From positions 1 to 13,105 of the forward strand of contig CAZIMM010000060.1 in assembly GCA_964540415.1 (NCBI GenBank): DNA of 13,105 nucleotides, read 5' to 3'. The notes beneath the pieces are model-generated. The model was not told the DNA's origin, searched no databases, and saw only the letters and a list, made by a program, of their open reading frames with translations. Source of the DNA: CAZIMM01 sp964540415 (lineage in GTDB: Bacteria; Bacillota; Clostridia; Oscillospirales; Acutalibacteraceae). Positions 1-6,122 of the stretch are shown one piece after another (the first letter of the stretch is position 1; each line of letters starts with the position of its first letter). A program made the translations under genes and the position numbers.

Positions 1-1100
1 CAACCTCTGCCATCAGCCTGCCCTTCATCACTGCCGATGCAACAGGCCCCAAGCATCTTGAAACCACGCTTACACGCGCGAAGTTCAATGAGCTGACTGC
101 AGACCTCGTCGAGTCAACAATGGGCCCCGTTCGCCAGGCAATCAGCGATTCCGGCCTCAACGCTTCGGAGCTTGACAAGGTTCTCATGGTCGGCGGCTCG
201 TCACGTATTCCCGCTGTTCTTGATGCAGTCAAGAAATATACGGGCAAAGAGCCTTTCAAGGGCATCAATCCCGATGAGTGTGTTGCAATCGGTGCGGCAC
301 TTCAGGCAGGCGTTCTCGGCGGCGAAGTCAAGGGTATGCTTCTTCTTGATGTCACTCCCCTTTCGCTCGGCATCGAAACAATGGGCGGAATCAACACAAA
401 GGTTATCGAGCGCAACACCACAATCCCGGTGAAAAAGAGCCAGATTTTCTCCACGGCTGCCGACAATCAGCCCTCTGTTGAGGTTCATGTTCTTCAGGGC
501 GAGCGCGAATTTGCAAGAGACAACAAAACTCTCGGTGTGTTCCACCTTGACGGCATTCTTCCGGCACGCAGAGGTGTTCCGCAGATTGAAGTGTCCTTCG
601 ACATTGACGCAAACGGCATTGTTCACGTTTCCGCGAAGGATCTCGGCACGAACAAGGAGCAGTCAATCTCCATCACATCCTCCTCGAATATGTCTAAGGA
701 AGACGTTGAGAAGGCTGTCAGAGACGCAGAGCAGTTTGCCGAGGAAGACAAGAAGCGTCGCGAGGAAGTTGACATCCGCAACGGTGCCGACCAAATGGTA
801 TACCAGTGCGAAAAAATGCTTTCAGAGGACGGCGACAAATTCTCCGAGGAGGACAAGAACGAAATTAACAGCAAGCTCGACGAGCTGAAAGAGGCTCTTA
901 AGGGTCAGGATACCGATCTCATCAAGTCACGTCAGGAAGAGCTTACGCAGAAGTTCTACGCCATGTCCGAGCAGATTTACAAGGCGGCGCAGGAAGCTGC
1001 GGCAGCCCAGAACCCGGACGGTGCACAGGCATCGGGCACGGACGGTCAGTATTATGAGCCGAACTATGAGGATGTTACCGACGACAACGGCAACAACTGA
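1..1100 (+). CDS. dnaK: Chaperone protein DnaK (Hsp70), C-terminal part, 5' end outside window
   Basis: Hsp70 chaperone that binds unfolded peptides in an ATP-controlled cycle with DnaJ and GrpE in the cytoplasm. The reading frame is open from base 3, upstream of the first Met codon at 120, so the window holds about 365 codons of a normally ~610-residue protein and the start is outside. Visible landmarks are the end of the nucleotide-binding domain (ITADATGPKHLE, then the third Hsp70 signature VLMVGGSSRIPAV), the conserved interdomain linker (LLLDVTPLSLGIET), the beta-sandwich substrate-binding domain, and an acidic helical lid. The tail is Ala/Gln/Gly-rich and ends YEDVTDDNGNN, an acidic end reminiscent of the bacterial DnaK terminus. 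The stop is TGA at 1098-1100. dnaJ begins 32 bases later with no terminator between, so the two are probably cotranscribed. The heat-shock control region would lie upstream and is not visible. Confidence 0.98.
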   Translation, partial: TSAISLPFITADATGPKHLETTLTRAKFNELTADLVESTMGPVRQAISDSGLNASELDKVLMVGGSSRIPAVLDAVKKYTGKEPFKGINPDECVAIGAALQAGVLGGEVKGMLLLDVTPLSLGIETMGGINTKVIERNTTIPVKKSQIFSTAADNQPSVEVHVLQGEREFARDNKTLGVFHLDGILPARRGVPQIEVSFDIDANGIVHVSAKDLGTNKEQSISITSSSNMSKEDVEKAVRDAEQFAEEDKKRREEVDIRNGADQMVYQCEKMLSEDGDKFSEEDKNEINSKLDELKEALKGQDTDLIKSRQEELTQKFYAMSEQIYKAAQEAAAAQNPDGAQASGTDGQYYEPNYEDVTDDNGNN

Positions 1101-1132
1101 TAACAAATCATCATCGGGAATGAGGGAGCGTC

Positions 1133-2290
1133 TTGGCGGACAGCAAGCGTGATTATTACGAGGTTCTCGGCGTTTCAAAGAGCGCGTCCGAGGACGAAAT
1201 TAAAAAAGCATACAGAAAAAAGGCAAAGGAATATCACCCGGACCTGCATCCGGGTGACAAGTCCGCCGAGGCAAAATTCAAGGAAGCCAATGAGGCATAC
1301 GAGGTTCTTTCCGATGCGGACAAAAAGGCACGTTACGACCAGTACGGTCACGCCGGAGTTGACCCCAACTTCGGTGCTGGCGGAGGAGGTTTCGGCGGCG
1401 GATTCGGCGGAGGTTTCGATTTCGACCTCGGAGATTTGTTCGGCAACATTTTCGGAGGCAGTTTCGGCGGCAGGCAGCAGAACCCCAATGCTCCCAGACG
1501 GGGGGCAGACACTCAGGCACGGGTGACAATTTCCTTTGAGGAAGCTGCCAAGGGCTGCAAGCGCACCGTGGAAACCAACAGAATTGAGATTTGTCCGGAC
1601 TGCTCCGGCAGCGGCGCTCAACCCGGTTCTTCACCGAAAACCTGTCCGGATTGCTCCGGCAAAGGTCAGGTGAACGTTCAGCAGCGCACCCCGTTCGGTG
1701 TGATTTCCTCATCCAAGCCCTGTTCAAGGTGCAAGGGCAAGGGTAAAATTGTTGACAACCCCTGCCACAAATGCCACGGCAACGGCGCCGTGAGCAAAAA
1801 GGTGAGCATCGAGGTCAACATTCCCGCCGGAATTGACGACAGGCAGGTGCTCAACGTTCGCGGCGAGGGCAACAGAGGCATGAACGCCGGACCGTCCGGG
1901 GATTTGCACGTGAGTGTTTTTGTGCGTCCGCACCCGTTCTTTGAACGCGACGGTTTTGATGTCTGGTGCGAGGTGAATATTTCCTATGCGCAGGCGGCTC
2001 TGGGCGATTCGCTCGAGGTTCCCACACTTGACGGCAAGGTTAAATATGACCTACCAGCAGGCACACAACCCGGTTCGGTTTTCCGTCTGAAAGGCAGAGG
2101 AATTCAAAATCTTAACGGACGCGGCAAGGGCGACCAGCTCATACGCATAATTGTGGATGTTCCCAGAAACCTCACCCAGTCGCAGCGTGAGCTTCTGCGG
2201 CGCCTTGATGCTGAACTTGAATCCTCAAAAAGCCGAAACGATGACGGTGACGACGACAAAAGGTCATTTTTCGGCAAGAAGAAAAAATAA
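1133..2290 (+). CDS. dnaJ: Chaperone protein DnaJ (Hsp40 co-chaperone)
   Basis: Co-chaperone that delivers substrates to DnaK and stimulates its ATPase. The 385 residues match the usual type I DnaJ length. Domains in order: J domain (1-70) with HPD at 35-37; Gly/Phe-rich linker (about 80-115); a zinc-binding domain with four CxxCxGxG repeats, whose cysteine pairs are C154/C157, C171/C174, C197/C200 and C211/C214; then the C-terminal beta domains (about 220-350). The tail is charged and ends in a run of lysines. The start is TTG at 1133, chosen because GAGGGAG (1122-1128) sits 4 bases upstream and the N-terminus then reads as the typical DnaJ KRDYYEVLGV. The ATG at 1120 is in another frame. 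Second gene of the dnaK-dnaJ unit; a hairpin terminator follows its stop. Confidence 0.98.
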   Translation: MADSKRDYYEVLGVSKSASEDEIKKAYRKKAKEYHPDLHPGDKSAEAKFKEANEAYEVLSDADKKARYDQYGHAGVDPNFGAGGGGFGGGFGGGFDFDLGDLFGNIFGGSFGGRQQNPNAPRRGADTQARVTISFEEAAKGCKRTVETNRIEICPDCSGSGAQPGSSPKTCPDCSGKGQVNVQQRTPFGVISSSKPCSRCKGKGKIVDNPCHKCHGNGAVSKKVSIEVNIPAGIDDRQVLNVRGEGNRGMNAGPSGDLHVSVFVRPHPFFERDGFDVWCEVNISYAQAALGDSLEVPTLDGKVKYDLPAGTQPGSVFRLKGRGIQNLNGRGKGDQLIRIIVDVPRNLTQSQRELLRRLDAELESSKSRNDDGDDDKRSFFGKKKK

Positions 2291-2296
2291 TCATTC

Positions 2297-2324
2297 AGGC
2301 TGTCCGCACGGGCAGCCTTTTATT
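2297..2324 (+). terminator. Intrinsic terminator or attenuator after dnaJ
   Basis: GGCTGTCC (2298-2305) pairs with GGGCAGCC (2310-2317) over eight pairs including one G-T, with loop GCAC, plus an outer A2297-T2318 pair. It is followed by TTTTATT. It begins 6 bases after the dnaJ stop. The Shine-Dalgarno of the next gene starts only about 11 bases after the T-run, so partial read-through would couple that gene to dnaK-dnaJ expression. Confidence 0.8.
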
Positions 2325-2345
2325 CGTAATGTTCAAGGTGAAAAT

Positions 2346-2840
2346 ATGACATACGACAAATTGAAAAGAGTTTACGGGCTTCTCGAACACAGCACTCCCC
2401 TGTTTTATGATTGCGGCACACTGTGCGAAGCACGTTGTTGCGCCGGAGACGAAAAAACCGGTATGAGGCTTTTGCCGGGAGAGGAACTGCTTTTTGAAAA
2501 CAGGACAGGGTTCACAGTGCTTGAACGGGAAGGCGGCGGAAAAATCGTTGTTTGCTCCGGCAGCTGCAGCCGCTCCGAGCGTCCCTTTGCCTGCCGCATA
2601 TATCCAGTGTTTCCGCTTGTCACAAAGACTTGCAGCGGCATAAAAATCCGGGTCGTCAGGGACATTCGCGCCGTGTCGGGTTGTCCGATTGTCGCTCAAA
2701 GCATTCCTCTGCGTCCGTTTTTTGTCCGCAGAGTGCGGTCATCCGCAGCGCTTCTTGTGCGCGATGAAAGATTTCTTGAATATCTTCTGAATGAATCGGC
2801 GGAGCTTGAGCAGGCAATTGAGCTGGCAGAAAGGCTGTAA
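2346..2840 (+). CDS. Small Cys-rich protein, YkgJ-like Zn/Fe-chelating family (putative)
   Basis: Predicted soluble 164-residue protein with two cysteine clusters. The first is C23-x3-C27-x3-C31-C32 (YDCGTLCEARCCAG); the second is C70-x3-C74 followed by RPFACRIYP (C83), with further Cys at 96 and 113. A Cys-Cys cluster followed by a second cluster with an R-P-x-x-C-R-x-Y-P motif recalls the YkgJ / zinc-or-iron-chelating family, whose biochemical role is poorly known. The assignment is from the motif only. The frame is open further upstream into dnaJ, but the ATG at 2346 is preferred: AAGGTGA (2335-2341) precedes it by 4 bases, and an earlier start would overlap dnaJ heavily. It lies directly behind the dnaJ terminator. 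No signal peptide or membrane segment is seen. Confidence 0.72.
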   Translation: MTYDKLKRVYGLLEHSTPLFYDCGTLCEARCCAGDEKTGMRLLPGEELLFENRTGFTVLEREGGGKIVVCSGSCSRSERPFACRIYPVFPLVTKTCSGIKIRVVRDIRAVSGCPIVAQSIPLRPFFVRRVRSSAALLVRDERFLEYLLNESAELEQAIELAERL

Positions 2841-2871
2841 CCGTTCTGAAACCATTTGTAACATACTATAG

Positions 2872-2900
2872 TTGACTAAAATGAGTTTTTTTGGTAAAAT
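2872..2900 (+). promoter_or_regulatory. Sigma-70-type promoter for the pseudokinase gene
   Basis: TTGACT (2872-2877) and TAAAAT (2895-2900) are separated by exactly 17 bases in a strongly AT-rich stretch. Transcription would start near 2907, giving a leader of about 190 bases before the ATG at 3098. This is the best promoter match in the region between the YkgJ-like gene and the kinase homologue. Confidence 0.65.
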
Positions 2901-2912
2901 ATATTCTATTCA

Positions 2913-2937
2913 GCTTTTTATATTTTGATATAAAAGC
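2913..2937 (+). other. AT-rich hairpin at the start of the pseudokinase leader
   Basis: GCTTTTTATA (2913-2922) can pair with TATAAAAGC (2929-2937) with one bulged T and a six-base loop. It lies a few bases after the predicted transcription start. It could stabilise the transcript end or be a chance AT-rich palindrome. There is no G+C-rich stem and T-run of terminator type. Confidence 0.35.
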
Positions 2938-2940
2938 AAG

Positions 2941-3060
2941 GGGCTGTATCAAAGCGCCGGTCAAGTTATGCTTGTTCCGCATTCAAATGTGACGTTTTAG
3001 GTCATGCAGTTGTACGGAACAGTCAAGTCCGTACCTGTTCATTGAATTTTGATACAACCC
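2941..3060. repeat. 120-base MITE-like element with 13-base terminal inverted repeats
   Basis: GGGCTGTATCAAA at 2941-2953 is matched in inverse by TTTGATACAACCC at 3048-3060, with 12 of 13 positions complementary. Ends of the form GGGCTGT-A/C-T-CAAA facing outward are common for small non-autonomous insertion elements and IS ends in Clostridia (recalled, not searched). Inside is a second perfect inverted repeat, GTACGGA (3012-3018) with TCCGTAC (3028-3034). There is no open reading frame and no clear target-site duplication. It sits between the promoter at 2872-2900 and the ATG at 3098, so it would be transcribed as part of the leader. It could instead be a structured regulatory RNA. Confidence 0.5.
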
Positions 3061-3097
3061 GTCAGCTATTTTTTTCAGAAAGGTCAAGTGTGGCGAA

Positions 3098-4861
3098 ATG
3101 ATAAACAGCGAAAACCTTTGCATGAGCTGCATGAAAGAAATCGGTTCCGTTGAGCAGTGCCCATATTGCGGCTATCACACGGATGTCACGCAGATACCTC
3201 CGTATCTGCCCGTGCGTTCTGTTGTTGCAAACCGTTATCTTGTCGGCAAGCTGCTTGAGTACAATGGTGACGGAGCAACATACATGGGTTGGGACATGGT
3301 TCAGAAAACACCTGTCACCGTGCGCGAGTTTCTGCCCGACGCCATCTCTCAGCGCAAGCAGCGCCAAACCGAGCTTACCGTTATGCCCGGTTGCGAAATG
3401 ACCTTTCAGGATTGTCTTGACGGCTTCCTTGAGTTGTGGCAGAAGCTGGCAAGGCTGAGGGGGTTGTCTGCCCTTATCTCCGTTATAGATATTGTTGAAG
3501 AAAACGGTACCGCCTACGCAATCAGCGAGCACGTTGAGGGCATCACCCTGCGTGAATATCTGTTGCGCAGCCAGACCGGATATATTTCCTGGGAGAAGGC
3601 GCGTTCCCTGCTGATGCCCGTGCTTTCAACGCTCGGCACGCTTCACACCTCAGGGATAATTCACCGCGGCATTTCTCCGCGCACCCTCTTTATCGGCAGG
3701 GACGGCAAAATGCGAATCGGTGGGTTCAGCATCTGGCAGGCAAGAACCGCGAGAGGCGACCTGACAGCTCAGCTTTTCCCCGGATATTCCGCGATTGAGC
3801 AATACGGCTTTGAGGGTCAGCAGGGTCCCTGGACAGATATATATTCCTTTGCAGCCGTGCTTTACCGCACGCTCATCGGAAGCGACCCGATTGAAGCAAA
3901 CTCCCGCCTGACAAACGACAGGCTTATGGTGCCCGGCAAATTTGCCGAGCAGCTTCCTGCTTATGTTATCAACGGCCTTGTCAACGCTCTTCAGATTCTG
4001 CCAGAGGACAGGACGCGAAGCGTGGAGCAGTTCCGCGCGGAGCTTTCCGCCTCCCCCGTTGCCGCGGGGGCGGGAGCAGATTTCAACGCTCCCCCTGTCA
4101 GGCCGCGCTCTGCACCGACACCCCGTCCGGAAAAGCAACAGAGCCCGCCCGTCAAAAAGGGTATCAGTTCGGATTCAAAGAAAACAGCCATCATTGCCGC
4201 CCTTATCAGTGCTGCGGCTTTGTTCGTTGTCTTTCTGCTTGTTATGTTGTCTACGGGCGGCAAACTCGGAGGTTCCGGTGATATCACGACTCAGCCCGGC
4301 ATTGTGACCGAGGCAAGAATGGTGACTGTTCCGCAATTCATTGGCAGATACGCCGATGAAATCAAAACAACCGCTGTATGGAGCAAGAATTTCACAATAA
4401 CTTACACCGAGCAATACGACGACACCGTTAAAAAAGGCATAGTTATTGCGCAAAGCCTCAAGAGCCAGACTCAGGTCAATGCAGGAGTTGCGATAACCTT
4501 GATTGTGAGCGCAGGCGTTGAAAACATTCCGTTGCCGAATGTTGTGAACATGCAATATATTGATGCCGAAAAGGTTCTGCGCGACGAAGGCTTCAAGTGT
4601 TCAAAAATCGACAAGCCCAACGACGGTTCAAATGTTGCAGGACTTGTTTATCAAATGGTTCAGCCTGCCGACAAGGCATATCCCAAGGGCAGTGAAATCG
4701 TTCTGATTGTGTGGTCCGAACCGGAGACTCTGCCCACAGAAACGCCCGTGACCGACATACCGGCAACAAATCCTCCCGCAACAGTTCCTCCCACAACAGT
4801 TCCTCCCGCAACAAATGCGCCTGCAACAGGCGGCGTTACAGATATTTCACCTGAGCAATAG
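3098..4861 (+). CDS. Membrane pseudokinase: zinc ribbon, degenerate Ser/Thr kinase domain, TM helix, two PASTA domains
   Basis: 587 residues. Order: zinc ribbon (C8-x2-C11, C21-x2-C24); Hanks-type kinase fold (about 45-315); Pro-rich linker; single TM helix (about 363-385); two extracytoplasmic PASTA domains (about 409-473 and 477-540); Pro/Thr-rich tail. The architecture matches clostridial PASTA kinases thought to sense cell-wall fragments. The fold is recognisable from IIHRGISP and PGYSAIEQY...GPWTDIYS, but catalytic residues are replaced: the family's VAIKE lysine is Arg76, HRD is HRG (Gly191), the HRDxxPxN Asn is Thr196, DFG is GFS (209-211), and the glycine loop reads EYNGDGATY. Phosphotransfer is therefore unlikely, and a scaffold or sensor role is inferred. 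The ATG at 3098 is the only start in frame near AAAGG (3079-3083), which lies 14 bases upstream, a wide spacing suggesting weak initiation. The following exported protein starts 67 bases after the stop and is probably cotranscribed. Confidence 0.9.
   Translation: MINSENLCMSCMKEIGSVEQCPYCGYHTDVTQIPPYLPVRSVVANRYLVGKLLEYNGDGATYMGWDMVQKTPVTVREFLPDAISQRKQRQTELTVMPGCEMTFQDCLDGFLELWQKLARLRGLSALISVIDIVEENGTAYAISEHVEGITLREYLLRSQTGYISWEKARSLLMPVLSTLGTLHTSGIIHRGISPRTLFIGRDGKMRIGGFSIWQARTARGDLTAQLFPGYSAIEQYGFEGQQGPWTDIYSFAAVLYRTLIGSDPIEANSRLTNDRLMVPGKFAEQLPAYVINGLVNALQILPEDRTRSVEQFRAELSASPVAAGAGADFNAPPVRPRSAPTPRPEKQQSPPVKKGISSDSKKTAIIAALISAAALFVVFLLVMLSTGGKLGGSGDITTQPGIVTEARMVTVPQFIGRYADEIKTTAVWSKNFTITYTEQYDDTVKKGIVIAQSLKSQTQVNAGVAITLIVSAGVENIPLPNVVNMQYIDAEKVLRDEGFKCSKIDKPNDGSNVAGLVYQMVQPADKAYPKGSEIVLIVWSEPETLPTETPVTDIPATNPPATVPPTTVPPATNAPATGGVTDISPEQ
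4772..4831 (+). repeat. 15-base tandem repeat encoding a Pro/Thr-rich tail
   Basis: Four consecutive 15-base units begin at 4772, 4787, 4802 and 4817. The first three begin CCTCCC and the fourth GCGCCT. They encode P-P-A/T-T-V-like pentapeptides at the C-terminus of the pseudokinase, outside the membrane. The first two units differ at one base. This is a likely site of length variation between strains by slippage. Confidence 0.75.
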
Positions 4862-4928
4862 CCGTTGATTAAACAGACTGTACTCATGGCATACTGTTTA
4901 TGTACAAATATCATTGAGGGGGAAAACA

Positions 4929-6053
4929 ATGAAAAGAAAACTGCGCTCGGCAATATGTCTTTTTGCAGCATTCATGGCAATTCTCTCAAGCGGCATAATG
5001 TTTGTCGGAGCGGACACTCCGCCAACGGTGACAATCAGCGCTCCGACTCCGGAAATCGGTGTGAAAAAGACAGTTCAGCTCACCGCGGCACTCGAGCCGG
5101 CTCAGAGCGGCTCTTTTGAATGGAGTTCATCAAACAACTCCGTTGCAACTGTTGATTCAAACGGTCTCGTCACCGGTGTTTCCGTCGGCAGAACAACGAT
5201 AACCGCCACAGAGCGTTCGCTCGGAGTGACCGGAACTTATGTTGTGTATGTCGAAAGAGTCAAACTGCCTCACCGTAATCTTCTATTAAACAATCAGATC
5301 CTCGGCTACAAATACAGCTACAAGGACGATTTTTACTACACCGATGATAAGGACTGCTGGCAGGACAATTTCGGATTTTTCAACCTATATGACCTTGTTG
5401 CCCCGTATATTCTCCTTGAATACGATTATATCCGCGTCTATTTCACCTATGAGAACAAGGACTGGATGGTTCAGCTGTGGAAGGGTCAGTACGGCCTGAT
5501 ATTCTACGGCGGCGAAGTCGGAGTTTACAACAAGGAGCATTCCGACAAGGAAGTGACCGCGTTCACACAGTTCAAATGCCCCGAAAAGAGCGACTGGCTG
5601 TATATGGAATCTTCACTTTATCGGGACATGGACAATTCGGGCAACTTCAAGCACCAGTATACACGCGAATACGGTGAATACTGGTGGTGCACAGGCTTCA
5701 AATACGGCAGTCTCAACCAGGTTGAGCCGGCCGACGAGCTGCGTCTGACAACCAGAATAACAATGAAGGACGAGGAAATGGCAGCTCTGTTCGTTAAGGG
5801 ACTCAAGGACTGCGGCTTCGTTCAGACAAACGACACCAAAATGGACTCCCTCGCTCTTGACTCCTTCTTTGTTGACGGCAACGATGTTCACATCAAATGG
5901 CAGAACATCTCTGAGGCAGAAAACACTATGGGCATAAAAATCACCGCCGGAGTGCTCATCGGAGCGGGCATTATCGGTTTCATGATGTTCTTGCTGATGT
6001 TGTTGCTCACACTCGGCTTTGCCGGATTTATCGGATTTCTGATTTTAATCTGA
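4929..6053 (+). CDS. Exported Big2 / DUF4474-like surface protein with hydrophobic C-terminus
   Basis: 374 residues of unknown function. A signal peptide (1-28: KRK basic start, hydrophobic core, likely cleavage after VGA) is followed by a bacterial Ig-like Big2 domain (about 32-108; SSSNNSVATVDSNGLVTGVSVG is typical). A Tyr/Trp-rich domain (about 115-300) includes YDLVAPYILLEYDYI and WKGQYGLIFYGGEVGVY. That WKGQYG...GxEVGVY pattern resembles what I recall of DUF4474 in gut Clostridia; this identification is from memory. The last 40 residues are almost entirely hydrophobic and glycine-rich and end without a charged tail, so the protein is likely held in the membrane with the bulk outside. The start is ATG 4929: GAGGGGG (4916-4922) ends 6 bases before it, while the in-frame TTG at 4914 overlaps that site. 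It lies 67 bases after the pseudokinase gene with no terminator between, suggesting a two-gene unit, and is closed by a strong hairpin. Confidence 0.88.
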   Translation: MKRKLRSAICLFAAFMAILSSGIMFVGADTPPTVTISAPTPEIGVKKTVQLTAALEPAQSGSFEWSSSNNSVATVDSNGLVTGVSVGRTTITATERSLGVTGTYVVYVERVKLPHRNLLLNNQILGYKYSYKDDFYYTDDKDCWQDNFGFFNLYDLVAPYILLEYDYIRVYFTYENKDWMVQLWKGQYGLIFYGGEVGVYNKEHSDKEVTAFTQFKCPEKSDWLYMESSLYRDMDNSGNFKHQYTREYGEYWWCTGFKYGSLNQVEPADELRLTTRITMKDEEMAALFVKGLKDCGFVQTNDTKMDSLALDSFFVDGNDVHIKWQNISEAENTMGIKITAGVLIGAGIIGFMMFLLMLLLTLGFAGFIGFLILI

Positions 6054-6069
6054 TTCTCATAATAAACTT

Positions 6070-6109
6070 TTTGCCCCGGTGCTGAAAAGCACCGGGGCAA
6101 ATTACTTTT
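6070..6109. terminator. Strong, probably bidirectional intrinsic terminator between convergent genes
   Basis: A perfect 14-pair stem (6070-6083 with 6088-6101) encloses a GAAA tetraloop, with core GCCCCGGTGCT and its complement. On the + strand it is followed by TTACTTTT and ends the pseudokinase/Big2 unit. On the - strand it lies just beyond the alr stop at 6123, with a poorer T-rich tail, and can stop that operon too. Confidence 0.92.
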
Positions 6110-6122
6110 GAATAAGCTCGAG

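Noticed and set aside
1175..1727. Two long - strand open frames opposite dnaJ
   Set aside because: Both lie fully antisense to a clear dnaJ, have low-complexity Ser/Arg-rich products and no ribosome binding site; shadows of codon bias.
2151..2345. Upstream extension of the YkgJ-like gene into dnaJ
   Set aside because: The frame is open but overlaps dnaJ by 140 bases and lacks a good Shine-Dalgarno; the ATG at 2346 has one.
3650..4138. 162-codon - strand open frame opposite the pseudokinase
   Set aside because: Antisense to an unambiguous kinase-fold gene, Cys/Arg-rich product without recognisable domain or start signals.
4871..4899. AAACAG / CTGTTT inverted repeat and possible promoter between the pseudokinase and Big2 genes
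   Set aside because: Six-base arms, 17-base loop and no T-run; possible -35/-10 pairs have poor sequence or spacing. Cotranscription is simpler.
4914..4928. TTG start at 4914 for the Big2/DUF4474-like protein
   Set aside because: The TTG overlaps the GAGGGGG ribosome binding site that serves ATG 4929; starting at 4929 gives a clean signal peptide.
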